Of a stretch of DNA of 64,000 nt, positions 1-13,740 are shown piece by piece. A program made the position numbers and the translations under genes. Within the stretch, counting starts at the first letter, position 1, and each line of letters opens with the position of its first letter. The notes beneath the pieces were generated by a model. It saw only the letters and a program-made list of their open reading frames with translations. It searched no databases and had not been told where the DNA came from. The stretch spans positions 13,938,501 through 14,002,500 of the forward strand of contig JAYKKI010000009.1 of the NCBI GenBank assembly GCA_039881145.1, read 5' to 3'. The DNA is from Druceiella hillmani. Its lineage: Eukaryota; Arthropoda; Insecta; Lepidoptera; Hepialidae.

Positions 1-1072
1 TTGACATGGATCAAAATTTTTCCGGAAATTAATTGTAAAGTTATTGTTGGCATTATTAACAAAATTTTAAAAGTTGATATTATTTTGAACCGAAACTAAT
101 TTAGAAATTTTGAAACAAATGATAAGATCCGACAGAAATATTTAGAAGGAAAATATAGCTGCCGTTTTCGTAATTACGTTATTTTGTTTGTAATGCACTT
201 CACAAACTAATCTATAAGTTCTAAAGAGACATAATTTAATCCGTGCACAAATTTCTGGGTACTAATTTGCAAGTTTTTCTACAGGATATCTTTGAATTTT
301 AAGATTGTAGCAAAGAAAGCCCACAGACACTTTTATACTTTTGTGGATATGAATTATTTCCTGTAACATATTGTCCACAATTGAAATATTTACTGTTATA
401 AAATTTAAATCAAGCTTTATCTGTACAGCGAAGATATTTTGTTTAATAATAATTTAAAATCGATTATTTAGTACTGTATTAGGCAAAATATATATTTTCT
501 TTTCATTTGCAAGTCTTTTGGTTTCACTTTGTTTAATATCCCAAAAAAAAAATATCAAAAAGGTCGTTGTACCATTTCTATTATTTCGATGCTCAAGGTG
601 TAACTTGACCACTTAGATATATATAATTATGTTATATCGACTGGGAACTAAGGGGATAATAAAATTGTTTTAAAGCAATAAAATTTGTTAAAGTATAAAA
701 TTTTAGTAAAATTACTTTTGACCTTTTAACTTGTCTAAAAAAGACAGGTCCCACAAAAACTCTATTCCAAGAGTCTGAAAATTTTACCTTTTCAAAATTT
801 AGAACCTTACTGGTAGTAAACAATATTAAATGCCCTTAACAAATGGAAGGTAATATAGTACAGAAGTAAAACAATTAAATTAAACTAACAATAACTTATT
901 ATCGGCTACTACCGAGTTAATATTATGCAAGGTAAAGTACCTCCTAAGACGTATCAGAGGTTGATATTTACCAATTAATGCTGATAATAGAACGAAGTAG
1001 ACAATAATTTTATATTATGTTCTAGTTTTACATTTGCTACCATTTGCCATTGATCAGGCGTTTACATTAGCA

Positions 1073-1146
1073 CATACACATATATACACATAAACACACA
1101 CACACACATATACACAGACACACACACACGCAAGCACGCACACACA
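1073..1146. repeat. CA-rich imperfect microsatellite
   Basis: Imperfect (CA)n with TATA and GCA interruptions, inside copy 1 of the long repeat. The matching position in copy 2 (about 33998-34040) has a shorter version, so the tract predates the duplication and has changed length since. Confidence 0.85.
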
Positions 1147-1473
1147 ACTAAAATTGCAATATGGGCCATTATGGCTTATTAATCGTAATTATTTATTACC
1201 CTTAGACCGGACTAAGTCAAAAAGGTTTTGAGCTATTTAAAACATAAGTAAATGTAACATATTATTTTCTCATAAATACCCGTTTCCTATTATGGTTTTG
1301 AAATATTGCAATACCAAACCCAGATATGTTTGTAAAAAATATGAGTTATATTCAACGGCAAGGCAAAGATAAATCTAAAACAACGTTGATTATTTATGGA
1401 AAATCGAATTGTCACAATGTGATACACTCAAAGGGAATAGCAATCAGCGACAAACAAAGGTAGTGGGAAACTA

Positions 1474-1520
1474 TTCTCTAGAGAATATTAGCTAACCGCG
1501 GTCTGCTGTTATTTGCAGAC
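1474..1520. other. Conserved palindromic core of the 1.9 kb repeat
   Basis: A perfect 12-base palindrome TTCTCTAGAGAA (1474-1485) is followed by CCGCGG (1496-1501) and a perfect stem-loop GTCTGC-TGTTATTT-GCAGAC (1501-1520). All three are unchanged in the other copy (34354-34365, 34376-34381, 34381-34400), while neighbouring sequence has drifted. The function is unknown. A protein-binding site or a structural element are both possible. Confidence 0.75.
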
Positions 1521-2087
1521 ATGAAGTTTATTTTTGGAACGATACGAAACTAATAACTTATTTTCACAGTGCACTGAAACGGCGTGTTTTCCTGAAATGT
1601 TCGAGAGAGAGAAACTTGATTAAATTTCTAGTTAAATTGCAACAAGAAGATTGAAATAAAAGTTTACTGGGAAAACTACTGTGTCAATGTGCAATATTCT
1701 AAAAACAGTTTCTGCCAATAAGTAGTTATAGTAGAATCTAAATATATTGCTGATAAATGAGTTATATCGAAAGGTAATCTTAATTACAATTTAGTTCAGT
1801 CGAAGGGTGAAAGTTATATGGCGTAATTGTAGGCAGATTATAATAATTGGAAGAACACATAATCGATGTTTGAATAATGCAATGTATTCTACAACATATG
1901 TCCTTTACTACTTTTACTCAGAATAAAGTAAGAAATTTTGAGTACGAAATCTTAGAATATCTTCCCGTAATATATTCGAAACTATGTTAGTACTTCTTAT
2001 TTTTGTGGTAAGTAAGGTTTGAGAAATAATAAAGTTATGCAAAATTGGGTAATAGACCATTAGTTGTTTAATCAACGCTTTGATGTG

Positions 2088-5000
2088 CAAAATGGAAGAA
2101 CAGTAATTTAAATAACTATGACAGGGTTGCATGAATAATTATACTGTTGCCATATAAATAACTTGAAATTAACGTTATGGTTATTAGAAAAGCGTTTTCA
2201 GTGAGGCAAAAGAACGAACTTAAATAAATTACAATCGTGCAATTAAGTGTAACTAGTTTCGATTAGAAAGTTTCAGTTTTCGATTAAAAAAGGTTGATAT
2301 GATACCGTTATTTTCTCTTCAAATGAGTTAAAATTATGTGCATTGACATTATGTGTGTACTTGTAATCTAGACACTCGTGTACAATTTTGAATTACTCCT
2401 GGTGTTGTCCGTGATATCGTATAAGTAGGATTAAACAATATTACTGATGATAGTAATAAGCAAAAGGTTTTTTCCATAATTACCATATTTCGTCTAGAGC
2501 ACATATTTGTACGGGACGTTCCTAATCTTTCTTTCTGTTGCCTATTTAATTAGGTATCTGGGTGAACCATTTAAACCGACTCCTGTGTTTATTACTTTTA
2601 CCGATTTTAAAGTCTGCCCCTAAAATATTAAATTTTATCCCTTTCGAAGAAAAAACTTAACACATGTACATATTACAAAATTTAAAAATCACCCTCGAAA
2701 TTACAGGTTTCTCAGTTAAGTGATATTTTCACCTCTTTAAGCATCCGACAAAAAGATGAAATCATGAATGAAGATGATGTTCTTAAATTAAACGATTGCG
2801 ACTGAAAGTATGAGACAGTCCGTTGTGTAGAGATTGATTTCAGAAATGTAAATTTAGTGTTATCATAAACACAGAGGCACGCCTTGCTAAATACATTTTT
2901 GATCTTTCAGTAAACTTCCTTGAAAAGTCGTCAATCCTTCTGGGCGTTAATTTTTTTTCTTATTAGACGTCAAAAATTATCGTCATAATTTTTTTTCTTT
3001 TCCAGTGCCCCAATTTCGTCTACCTATTTACCACGTATACGTATGTTACAGCAACATAGAAGTAAGGAAGAAAAAATTTTAATTTATTTTGTACAATCGA
3101 AGTCAAGGATGAAATTATTATTATCAGATTATTAAAAACATTATTCTTAAAAACGTTATGTAGATTTTTTTTGATTCAGTATCTTTTTATTGAGGTATGA
3201 GTCTACAAGGTGTATTCCGGCGTTTCCCACCCAATTTGACTTTTAACTACTCTTAGCCAGATATAAGAAATGGCTGTAAAGTCATTTAGTAATCATTTAA
3301 TTACTACCAACACTGTCTCAATTTATTTACGAAGGTCACGAATTTATATCTATCTGAGAGGTCATGAATAATTCTCGTTTATTTAGATATATGCTTTTGT
3401 ATTCCACGAAAATCATTTTGATAATAAGATCGCTGAGAAAAAGCGAAAGGATGAGATTACAGGAGTTATTCATTAAAACTAAAACAAATTGTATCTTAGC
3501 GATAATTTTAATGGCAACCCAAATCCGAAAAGGATTGGCCAAGCTTAACAATGGCTTAATACAATTGTTACGTAAATAACAAGATTCGACATTGTCAAAA
3601 ACCTTTTGACAACTCGAAACCTCCGTATAAAGCCCATGTAAGTATTTTGTACATCTGATGTCGAGTATAATTTTACATTATTTAATGATCCGAAATTTCA
3701 TTATATTAATGTGAAAACTTCACAAACCGAAGGTAAAAAATAAACGGACTAATCGTGTCCTTGAAAAGTTTTATATTAAATTTTTGTGCCTGATAATTTT
3801 ATTCATTGGTAAATATGATTAAAATAGTTATTTAAAATAGTCAATAGCTTAATATAAAGTAACAAGAAAAATTAAACTTCTAGATATGGCATCCTGTTGA
3901 GATAAAGCTGGAAAAAAGAGAAATAGTTATTGTTCGAATAAACATGTCTTTTATGCTCTTACCATTTTGAATTTCAGTTGAAAATCAATAAATATTACAA
4001 TACATATTGCGAAACAGACTAACTAATCAGTATCATAACCTATTGACTAAGCCCACCGCTATTTTCAAATAGAACTGGTACGCTTTCAGAAAAAGTTAAA
4101 CCTTTGGAAAAGTTTCAGCAGGAAAAACAAGAGAAATTGCAAAAAATATATCTAAAATATGACTACAACCGGTATAAGAAATTAAATCGCCATATGATGA
4201 GTTGAAATGTAGATTGGGTTAAGATTTATAGGCATTTTTTTAAATAATTAGTCATTAATAAAAAGCCAGGCGGAAATACAAATTTCCATTGCTTTTAAGG
4301 TAGATATGAATCGCCTGTAAAACATTACATAATGACTTGTGATAACTGAGAAATAAAAATATTTTCTAGTGAAGCCGACTAGCTTAACTTCAATAAACAA
4401 TTTTACTTAACGTAAAATGTGTAAAGGTTTCCATAAAACAAGAACCGATATATATATATGGATGCAAAGCTATTCGAAATTTTTTTTATATAATTATGAT
4501 TAATATTTTTTAATGAATTTGATGTGTGTCAATATAATTCATTTTCTTTTATCAAACAAGGTACTGAAATTACTAAAATTCAAAGTTTGTGTACTAACTT
4601 ACTACAAGTATTTCAGACTAATTTTTTAATCTATCAAAAATACTTCATTACAGCTTCTAAATTAATATTTAAGTCGATAAAGAAACTCCCAATAAATTAA
4701 CTCCATATAAATTATTATTGTTCTATTATTAATTTTTCAACCTGTCTTACCAACAAGAAATTTTCGTGACGTTGAAATAAAGTATTTATTGATAGAATTG
4801 CTGAATAAAACTAAAAAATCCATGGAATCCATTTTAAATCCATTAATTTAAAAGGATCCATTTTGTGAACACTATTCTAGCTTTATAAGAAATATGCATT
4901 TTTTATAGTTATAAATTGTATCACCTGTGTGGAAGTAAAACCTATATTTTTTGCAAAATCTATAGTTCTTCTAAAGGATGGTCATTAAAAATAGGCGTTT

Positions 5001-6559
5001 TGCAGATTTATATTCACGTAAATATTTTCAATCCATAACCAGAATTCAACCGCATAGAAGTTATTATAGAGTAGGGTAGCCAAAATAAGTTATGTAATTG
5101 GCAAGTAAACAAAAATTTCTCATACAATGGGTAAATGCAGATGAATTAATACCGTTTTCAAACGTATACTCCAGCCCTCATAACGTAGTGGAGACATAGT
5201 CACCAACTATTATTTTGTCAGCAATAGGTTATTACGTTTAGATAACATAAAATAATTATCTTAGAAGAAATAAAATAAAAATGGATCAGAGTTTCATCAA
5301 ACATTTCTACAGAAACTTACCAAGAGTTAATATAGACGTGGCGTTTTTATGAACAGTGGAATTCTCGAGTGAAGCAATCAAAGAAACAACTCGGTTTATG
5401 TATATAAAATGAAAATATAGTAACTGCGTGTATTGTTTGTAATAATGTGTAAATTATTCTATTTTAAATAAAATTATAGTTTAAAAAAACACATTTTTTT
5501 AACCATATGACCTAAAAAAACTAAAAAGAAAATTTGTAAATGTAAAGATATTAGTCAAGAGTCAAAGTATATCTCACTGTAACTCAATTTTTTCAATGAG
5601 CTTTAAATAAGAATAAAATTATTTACAAAAAAAGTTGAATCTAATGAAAGTGATGTGCTCTCGACGTTTTGAAAATAATTATATTTTTACGAATAGCTAG
5701 TTTTTATTTAAAATTTTGAATACAATATTTTAGAACTAATTTACAACTGATATCAAAAAACCCCACGCGAAAAATTCTCTTTGGCTGCTATTCTTTTAAT
5801 ATAGTTATTTTTTTGCAACACTGAATAATTGGATTGGAAAATAATCATAATGGAAACCTCATGCAGCTCTATTGGTTATTTCTCAATTTCGTATTAGTAC
5901 AGAGTAAAAACACTTAATTCGGACGCTTAGTCAATATATACTTTGTTTTTCGAATATTATACGTTGATGTTGTAGTACGTTAGTAATAGTACTTTTCCTT
6001 TGATTGTAGGGCATACCTTTTTGTCAATTATCGGTGTGAGATAATTACATTCGACTTTAGAGACATTTAAATAATTGATATAAAGAGTGCCATTATCGTA
6101 AATTTTAATGAAAATAGCGTGGGTAATAATAAACAGTGGTTGATTTTGATGCTTTTTAAACTGCATTTTTTTCGAAAATAGCTAAAAATATTTCGTTGCT
6201 AAAAGTTAATATGAATAAGTTAGATGCGATTTTGTCAATCAAACCTAAAAATACAATTTATAAGGTTTTTTGGGAGGAAATTTATGAGTACTCTTCAACA
6301 TTATGTTAGCTACAACAAACGGCATCTTTTTGTTACAGATTTTACATTTTCATCGCTACGACTCTGTCAAATCATTGCTCTACAAAAAGTTTTAATGTGA
6401 ATTACAGAGTTGACAGTCATAATTATATTCACAGATGTACTACGAAACTTCGTGAACTTTTAAAAATGCTTGTCACATAAATTTTCCCAATTTGTAGAAG
6501 CTGTAAATTCTATTCAAGATTATGAGTACGGTAGAGAAAACGCCAGAATATATCTAAAT
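2088..6559. other. AT-rich unique DNA, nothing recognised
   Basis: About 4.5 kb of AT-rich sequence with short poly-T and poly-A runs, for example near 2950-3000. Open frames do not exceed about 72 codons and match no family I know. I see no RNA gene, transposase motif or ordered repeat. It is probably intergenic or deep intronic. Confidence 0.6.
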
Positions 6560-6860
6560 GACAACTAACTCCTATATCGTAAATCAACGTGCTCACTACA
6601 TTATCGCGGACAACGTCACCCATTACCTTATTCACAAATCATCTTCTTTTTGCACTCCCCAACTAGACGAGCACTCGCCTTGACTCTTGGTTGCTATACG
6701 CGTTTCCGCGGGATAAGGTGTAATTTCTCAACGAATTCAGTTTAAAAGGGGTTGATAGGGCGAAGCCAATTATCTGTAAATCCTTTCTTTTACGTCGCCA
6801 CGCTTGAGCCGCGTCTTTGCATCACGTATACGTGGAGTAAAATGTACACTCCGTCACGAA
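6560..6860. promoter_or_regulatory. CpG-richer island, candidate regulatory element
   Basis: Base composition shifts sharply from the AT-rich surroundings: ACGCGTTTCCGCGGG near 6699, CGTCGCCACGCTTGAGCCGCG near 6794 and CACGTATACGTG near 6824 (a perfect 12-base palindrome). Homeodomain-like CCAATTATC occurs near 6767. There is no long open frame or convincing splice pattern. In insect genomes such islands in otherwise AT-rich noncoding DNA are often conserved enhancers, but that is inference here. A decayed exon or transposon remnant is the alternative. Confidence 0.3.
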
Positions 6861-7003
6861 AACTCTGTAATCCATTGAAAGTCAAAATTTGACACGAAAT
6901 TTATCATTAGCTGTATTTAAAATTATTATACTTAGATGAATATATTGCATTTTACAAATACAATAAATTTTTGTGAGTTTCAATTGAAAACAGTTGTTGC
7001 AAC

Positions 7004-7040
7004 ACTTTTCATTAAAAGTTATTAACATTTAATGAAAAGT
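7004..7040. repeat. Short perfect inverted repeat
   Basis: Perfect 13-bp arms ACTTTTCATTAAA and TTTAATGAAAAGT around an 11-base spacer. It lies in AT-rich DNA with no neighbouring gene and may be incidental. Confidence 0.6.
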
Positions 7041-7430
7041 CTTACAATTATTTATGTGTTATTTGTTATAATTGTTGTAAAAAGCCCTTGAAAGTAATAT
7101 TGATTAGTAAATTAGAAATATTTAAATACATATCAAATTTTCCGAAAAATAAAAGGAGTGCATGTATGGAAAGAAAGTCTTAAGAATTAGTATCTAAATA
7201 CAATTATGTTAGGTAAGGTACAATGGTAAGTAAACTATTTCAAAAATAGATTATTTCTATGAATAAACTAAAGTTTTATTTATTTAATAACCAGTTTTAA
7301 AAAAATTTAACTAGTGTGTTCCACTCATACGTTCTTTTTATTTCCGGGTATTAAATATTAATTAATGATAAGAAATTTTACAATGATAACAAACATCCTA
7401 AGTATTTCGAGTGTTTCTCATTGTCATGTT

Positions 7431-7435
7431 ATATG

Positions 7436-7498
<63 letters not shown>

Positions 7499-7508
7499 AT
7501 ATATATAA
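7431..7508. repeat. (TA)n microsatellite
   Basis: About 78 bases of almost pure TA dinucleotide with a few G or T interruptions. Confidence 0.95.
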
Positions 7509-9040
7509 ATGCACATACGAGATTTTTTTTTTACATTCATAACGAAAGTTATAAAGAGAAGTGAAAAAATTACATTTTCTTCCTTTCACATATGGCTATT
7601 TATTATATTATCTACCCTTTCATTTGATACATGATACTTCATTGATATTGCTTGTACCTTGAAATTTACGCACCGAGACGCCTGCGCGGGTTTAAGATGA
7701 CTTCGAATTTATTTGGGTACTTTCGGTCGAACTTTTCGATTTTTTTCTTATAGATGGCAATAACATTACTCGGAAGTCGGAATCAGAAGATTAAAATATC
7801 GTATTTGTATTCATTCTTCTAAGGAAAATAGAACTAATATAAATTATCGCGCTGTATCAAAATGGGGATAATGAACTTCGCAGGACATAATGAATTTAGT
7901 ACTCGAATACTAAATAACTGCAGAGAGTCAATAATAACTGCTAATTAAAAGATGACAATATGTTAACTCGTGTTAACACAACGTTACGTTAGAAGTTTAC
8001 ACCTTAATTAATTTTAATCACGTAGTTATTTTGTTCATTGTGTTTTACAGGATAACATTTAAAGTAACCTTATTTTAACATTAAACTGCGGTGAAACGAC
8101 TATTTTAACATCCGCAGCACTACTTCCGTAGCAAAATTTTATTTTGATAATATCGGCTGTGACAACGATCGGATTATAACTATCACAGTGAACTAACGTG
8201 TCAAAATAGAAGAGTTCGGTAAACTTGGCTTCGTTCTATTCTGAACGGTAATGTTGCAATCATACGCCAACTGCATGAATGTCGGAATGCTGTAATGTTG
8301 TATGCTGCCTACATAATTTTAATTGATATGTCAATAAAAGAAAGCACTTTCGATAACATACTACATATTGAACTATAAAGTTTCTTTAGACTTACCCAAA
8401 CAGATTCAACTAAGATGCTTAATTTAATATTTTTAAGAAATTCTAATTTAATATTCCGAAATATTTCTAATTACAAAGAAGTAACATACGCTATAATTAG
8501 AACAATTCAGACCGTATAAAACTTGGAACTATACAAAAAATTTTAAAACAAATTAGGCCTAACAAATAGTTCCCGTTTTGTATCTTTTTATTTTGAATTT
8601 TGATTTTACATTAATAAAATGTAGACCCTTTAAAATTTCATATTCTGTGTTGTACCTACTTTTTGGAATTGTGGTGTAACGATACGCATGTCGATAAATT
8701 TATTCAAAGTAAAAAAATTTCTTCAAAGTATTAACACTTCAATATATTGCACATTGTCGTACGGTTTAGTTATGTTTTTATACTAGTCGCTTCTAATATA
8801 ATTTCTGAGAAACGCAGATGATAAAGTGTACATTAAACCATTACATATCACTTATCCCATTTTCCTGTGAGTCACCGATAGATATCGAGTCTATTAAAAA
8901 TTCTGAAAAAGGATATAACAGAAGCAACAAAACTTTAATATTGTCAAATGGAAAAACAACCGAAAGCTTATCAGTTGATGCATCAAATGGATTACTATAG
9001 TTATCTCCATCCCCTGAAAATAATTATAATACTGCCTTTC
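7509..9040. other. AT-rich unique DNA, nothing recognised
   Basis: No gene or repeat recognised. A GC-slightly-richer patch at 7660-7740 and a 60-codon open frame at 8818-9000 carry no family signature. Confidence 0.5.
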
Positions 9041-9049
9041 TGTTGCGAA

Positions 9050-9320
9050 TTGGATTCCGTTTCCATGCCTTGTTAAGATATATCTCGCTTTGGTATACTT
9101 GTTAGCAAAGGCATCCTCTAGTCGTTTTTATTGAGTTCTGCCACGAGCCACTATCCTCCTGTTAAGCCCGGCTTGAGTTATCAGACGTCTTCTCATTTCT
9201 TTTGTTGTTTTCTCCTGCTCATTTGACTCTTTCTAGGATATCAACCAGGTACTGTTTTACACCTCTCGTGGCCTTCTCTCGTCATATGTCCTATTCACTC
9301 CAAATTTTTTGGTCGATTTC
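9050..9320 (-). pseudogene. LINE ORF2 C-terminal relic (tentative)
   Basis: The minus strand, read across frames, gives pieces typical of the region after the reverse transcriptase of RTE/CR1/I-like non-LTR elements: YLVDILERVK (about 9222-9251), then RRLITQAGLNRRIVARGRTQ (about 9133-9192), a stop where a Trp is usual, then KRLEDAFANKYTK (about 9092-9130). Stops and frame changes break it. The catalytic reverse transcriptase and endonuclease regions are absent. It resembles the fragment at 46262-46450 in being only the extreme C-terminal part, the usual outcome of 5'-truncated LINE insertion. Family assignment is by motif impression only. Confidence 0.45.
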
Positions 9321-9950
9321 GTATAGGATGTCCGTCACTTTTATTTTTGATTTTAATTGGTAGTTCCTTACCTGTGAATTATTAGCAAATAAGGAATTCC
9401 CTGAAATAGTTGATATTAAGATAATAGTAAAACTTAAATTTTAACCAAAAAATTTTATAGTAAGGTTTTAATGGAATGCTTGCTTTTAGGCTTTACAAAA
9501 CCACAGTTAAAAAAATTAAGGGATATTTATTTATTGATGCCCTAATCACGAAATATAAAAAAATAATTATTTCTTCCTTATTTTACAAGTACTTTCATTG
9601 AAAAAAATTATATTTTGCTAAATAATAATTGATATTTTTGAATAAAGTCTCTACTTGCAAAATTTGTCGCTCATATGTCTAAAATAATAGAAATAGCATT
9701 GCTGTGATAGACAAATGGACGTACAAACATGACGAAGTTAAAAGGGTTCTTATACAAAGTCCTGAAAATGAGATTATACTAGTCATTTAGTATTTTCGCC
9801 CTACCTTCCACAGAGTTTTAATATCGGTTTTAGCGTTTAATAATTATTTACATTGTGTTTGATTTTCTCATTTTTATATTAGTAAAATGAAAAGAAGCGA
9901 CAAATCGTCAGATATTTTGGATCACTTATTTAAACAAGGAAATAAAATTA
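9321..9950. other. AT-rich DNA, nothing recognised
   Basis: Very AT-rich sequence between the LINE relic and the next microsatellite. It may include 3' remains of whatever element carried the relic, but no boundary can be seen. Confidence 0.5.
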
Positions 9951-9951
9951 T

Positions 9952-9952
9952 G

Positions 9953-9995
<43 letters not shown>

Positions 9996-10010
9996 AATAT
10001 ATTTGTAAAA
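9952..10010. repeat. (TA)n microsatellite
   Basis: A near-pure TA tract, about 40 bases, grading into ATATAAATATATTTG. Confidence 0.9.
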
Positions 10011-13000
10011 TTAGCGCTGAGTTTAAATTTAACATTCTGACAGGAAGTAATGAATTATCGTGATCCAATTAACTGCTTAATGACTGCGCTCCCCTGATAT
10101 TTTTGGCGTCACTAATTCATCACACCCTAATAGATATGTGTCATAATTTCTGTCACATAACTTGAAATGTTGCTTCCTGTTCCTAACAAAAATATATGTG
10201 TGTTGATGGAAAACCTGTCGCTATCAATCAATGCTTGTTCATTAACTGAGGATTGATATTTTCTGCGCAAAATCTATTTGAAAATATTTACTTACATTTT
10301 TATATTTTATAATCACCCGATGAATATTGAAAGGTATATATTGGTTAAAAACCGCCAAAGTATCAATTTAGGAATAAATTTGGTTTGAAGGCGAATACAA
10401 CAATTATCACTGAAGACAGCGTATTATAAAAATATTACCGGATACAGCGTAATGTATAAATGAATAATTTTTATTCTCTTTTAAAACCTTTTGAAACTAC
10501 TAATGTATATTTTTGTCGTGGCATTATCTTCGAAGTATTTAATTTTTTCATGAATTTTAATTTTTTCCTGGTCAATATTAATCGCTTAATTTTAGAGCAG
10601 CCGAATATGATTATTGTGTTCATTATAAGACGTCAGTTCAACCAAATTTCGCAAAAAGAGTATTGTTTCAGTGTCATTCTCTTGGTATAACACATATAAC
10701 AATTGCTTACCTATTTATAAGATTCATTGAACTTCTGTACTCTAAAATGTATGTTAACCATGTTAGGTCTGTTGTTTTTATTTTGAACATAGTCGAATAT
10801 AACTCTTTACAAAAAATAGGAGAAGGCCTGTGCTTATTGTTTCTAGATTACAATGATAATCGGTCCGTATTGGATTTTATAGCATTGTTTATCACAAATT
10901 ATTACATTACGCACTACATATAGATATGGTCCTATTATCAAAGAAGATACGCGTTTCTTGATATCGTGTCTTCATTAAAGGAATTTGCACTATAGTTATA
11001 TTTAAATAGTTCAACGATCCTTTTGGATGTATTACTAGTTAAGGTTATCCGTCTTCATTCAAACAAATTAATTTTTTTTGTAAATTTTATTTATCTGGTG
11101 GCATTTCTCCCACAAAAATGACGTAGTTTACCATGAATGGCATTTATGTCTTGCTCATTCCATCATTTTTATAATATGGAGCCGGGATGTGGCTATTATT
11201 TGCACTACTAATAGCACACTTAAATTTCTACCTCACTGTCAAAGTTATTGAATTTCGACATAAATAACATAGCTGTTACTTGGAAAGTGAACCCGGTTAC
11301 AATTAGAAATATGGTTGTAATCGATAAATATTAAATAATTATGTATATTTATATTTTAGTATTTTTATTTATATTTTTATATATTAGTATTTTTTCTGAT
11401 GCCATGATAACTGATCTACTGAACTTTTAGTTTAATATCCATAATTTGGATAAAATAGTTATATAATCAAAAGGAAAAGGATGTTATCATTATAAGCCCT
11501 TTAAAACTAAACTCTGAATAGTTTATAAGTTTTTCAACACAATTATTAATTCTATGACAAATGTACAACATCTTATTTATGATTTTCGTAGTGAGGTTTT
11601 GAGAAAAATCCATTCGTAGTAGGTATCAATGTTATAAAAGGAAATGTATCTTTTACTGTATGAGAAGTATGCTATGAAAAATATGGCAAAATCTATAAAA
11701 ACACAATTTTTTTCGTCTCTTTAGTAACAAAATTAAAAAAAATACTATTGGTATATAACTTCATTACAACATGAATAAATCTTTAAAATGTCTTATTTCC
11801 AAGTTCATTGATTGAGATTATCCGGTGGTTTAAGTTATACCAATCAGGTCTGGCTGTTACATCTATAAATTTTAATTTAAATATTACCTGAACTCTTTTT
11901 TTATATTATCAAACTGTCTAACCACTAAAGCAGGATAGGCTAACTTTAATTGTAAAATAGCATTTCATGCGTGAATATCGCTAAATAATCTAGAACAATT
12001 GGTATATATCAACTATTGTTATTTCCATTGTTCTTCATTTATATTCCACATATATGAAAAGGCAACAGCGAGAAAATTTGAGTCGCCTTTTTATTCATTG
12101 ATGTATATTAGTCATGTTTTATTTAATTGATAAAATACCTAGTTGCATATGCATTAAATGAACAAAAATGTCTTAATTGTGGTACCCATAGCCTTTTCAA
12201 TTAGGTAGCATATAATTTCTTCCATTTTGTACACGTTTATATGGCACTGAATAGTGGTATGAAATGCAATTTAATTTTATAGTTTATTTCGTTTTATTTA
12301 CTTATATGATCTCACTCTTACTTATTTAATTTTGATCCAAAAATACAATCTCATCGATGAAATTAACCTGATAAGTACAAATATACGAATTCCGTGCACA
12401 TAGATACATGCAAACATTTAAACATTCAAAAGTACATAGCATGTTCATTACTCTATTGCCTACATTAATAATCATTTTTTTGCCTTCTATGTACATAAAG
12501 AGTTGTATCGCAATTACTGATATATTTTTTCAGGCATAAGATGATTAAATCAAAAAAAGGTTATTGTTTTATAATGCGACATGTAACAATAAAATTTATT
12601 TGACGTTGTGAAGACGTAAATTGACTAATTATGTTTTGATTCCAGATAGATATTCCATGAATTTTAGAACTAGGGAGACACTCAATTTTGAATTATTGTA
12701 ATTTCAAGCGCAAACCCTTTAAATTGTAAATTCAAAAAAAAAAAAAATTTCATGCTTTAAAACTTCACTTACTTCCATTTCTGATAAATAATTTTATTAA
12801 TATTTGCTCCTTAATTTAAATTTCTAGCATTGCCATCTTTTTGTAAACAGTTCACTAGTGCGTTATTACATCTTTTGACGCCTTATATGTATTATCATCA
12901 GTTATTCACTTTTCATATGTTTATATATCTAAACAGTTATATTAAGTTAATAGTTTTAATAGGGTTCGACTAGAATATCAAAATTCCTTAAGTAGGTATA

Positions 13001-13439
13001 TCTTCGACGTACATCGATTGTTAAAAGAATGTACCGTCTTATTGCTTTTTAATTGATCTCAGGTAAGGTTATTTCTAATTGATTATCTCAGCCTGGAAGT
13101 TCACCAGATCTAATAATGTAAGGAGAGTATTGAAAAACAAATCTTCTTTCTATTCCATGCATAGTATCGATAATTTTTGGACTAGATCACCTAAACAAAA
13201 TGTGTATTGAACAAATTGAAATTACAAAGAATCTTAACCCACTATTTATTTTAAATTACACTTACTGAAGCACAAAAGAAAAATAAAAATAAGGCTTTCT
13301 CAATTAGGACTATATTTTCATGTAGAAAAAAGTACATCTACATCTCTACAGAATCGTAGATTTCAAAAGCTCGAATATTAACAGCTATCGACGCTCTGTT
13401 AGCTTCGTTATTACACAGAATCCTATTCAAATTTCACAT
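10011..13439. other. AT-rich unique DNA, no supported gene
   Basis: Two overlapping plus-strand open frames (10460-10690 and 10663-10923; 76 and 86 codons) are the longest here. They are Phe/Ile/Asn-rich, as expected for AT-rich DNA, and match nothing I know. No RNA gene or element is visible. A poly-A run of about 13 lies near 12735. Confidence 0.5.
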
Positions 13440-13740
13440 TACTCAACATTACAGCCCACCGTGCCCGTAAACGCTTTAGGCCCACACACGGTGCTGCCCC
13501 AGCTCACCTCTTATAAATTTGAATTCAGGTAGTTTATTTTTTATCAGTGAATCTTTAACGTTATACATTCGAAAATTGGACTTCCGATATACGCTATGAA
13601 TAATAATGATATTGTGTTAGAGGGCAGGCGGCTTGCTGGGCGGGCATCGCCAAGACGTGCCGGGGTGGCGAGGTAATTATAAATTGTGTATTAAAGGTGA
13701 GATGAGCGAATCTCAAAATTACGCCGAGCAACGCGTAGAG
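13440..13740. promoter_or_regulatory. GC-rich island, candidate regulatory element
   Basis: GC-rich patches at 13451-13510 (CCCACCGTGCCCG ... GGTGCTGCCCCAGC) and 13621-13672 (GGGCGGGCATCGCC ... GTGCCGGGGTGGCGAGG) flank an AT core. Homeodomain-type GGTAATTATAAA follows at about 13671. It has no open frame of note. The contrast with flanking DNA suggests a conserved noncoding element, a candidate enhancer, or a GC-biased insertion. Confidence 0.3.

Larger units (their letters stand above)
151..2087 (+). repeat. ~1.9 kb dispersed direct repeat, copy 1
   Basis: This block aligns along its whole length, in the same orientation, with 33089-34957. Shared landmarks in order are the start AAATATAGCTGCCG, a 'CCCACAGACACTTTTAT' block, 'TATCGACTGGGAACTAAGGGG', a CA-rich microsatellite (about 1073-1146), a palindromic core at 1471-1570, and the end near TTTGATGTG. 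By eye, identity is about 89% over the first 100 bases, 75-80% in places, and about 95% in the 100-base core. Small indels shift the offset from 32938 to about 32870. The open frames in the two copies do not match, so the shared content looks noncoding. It could be a decayed non-autonomous element or a segmental duplication; I see no terminal inverted repeats or transposase. Confidence 0.9.

Noticed and set aside
10460..10923. Two overlapping plus-strand frames as a possible frameshifted gene
   Set aside because: Composition is what AT-rich DNA gives, and neither matches a family or carries a motif.
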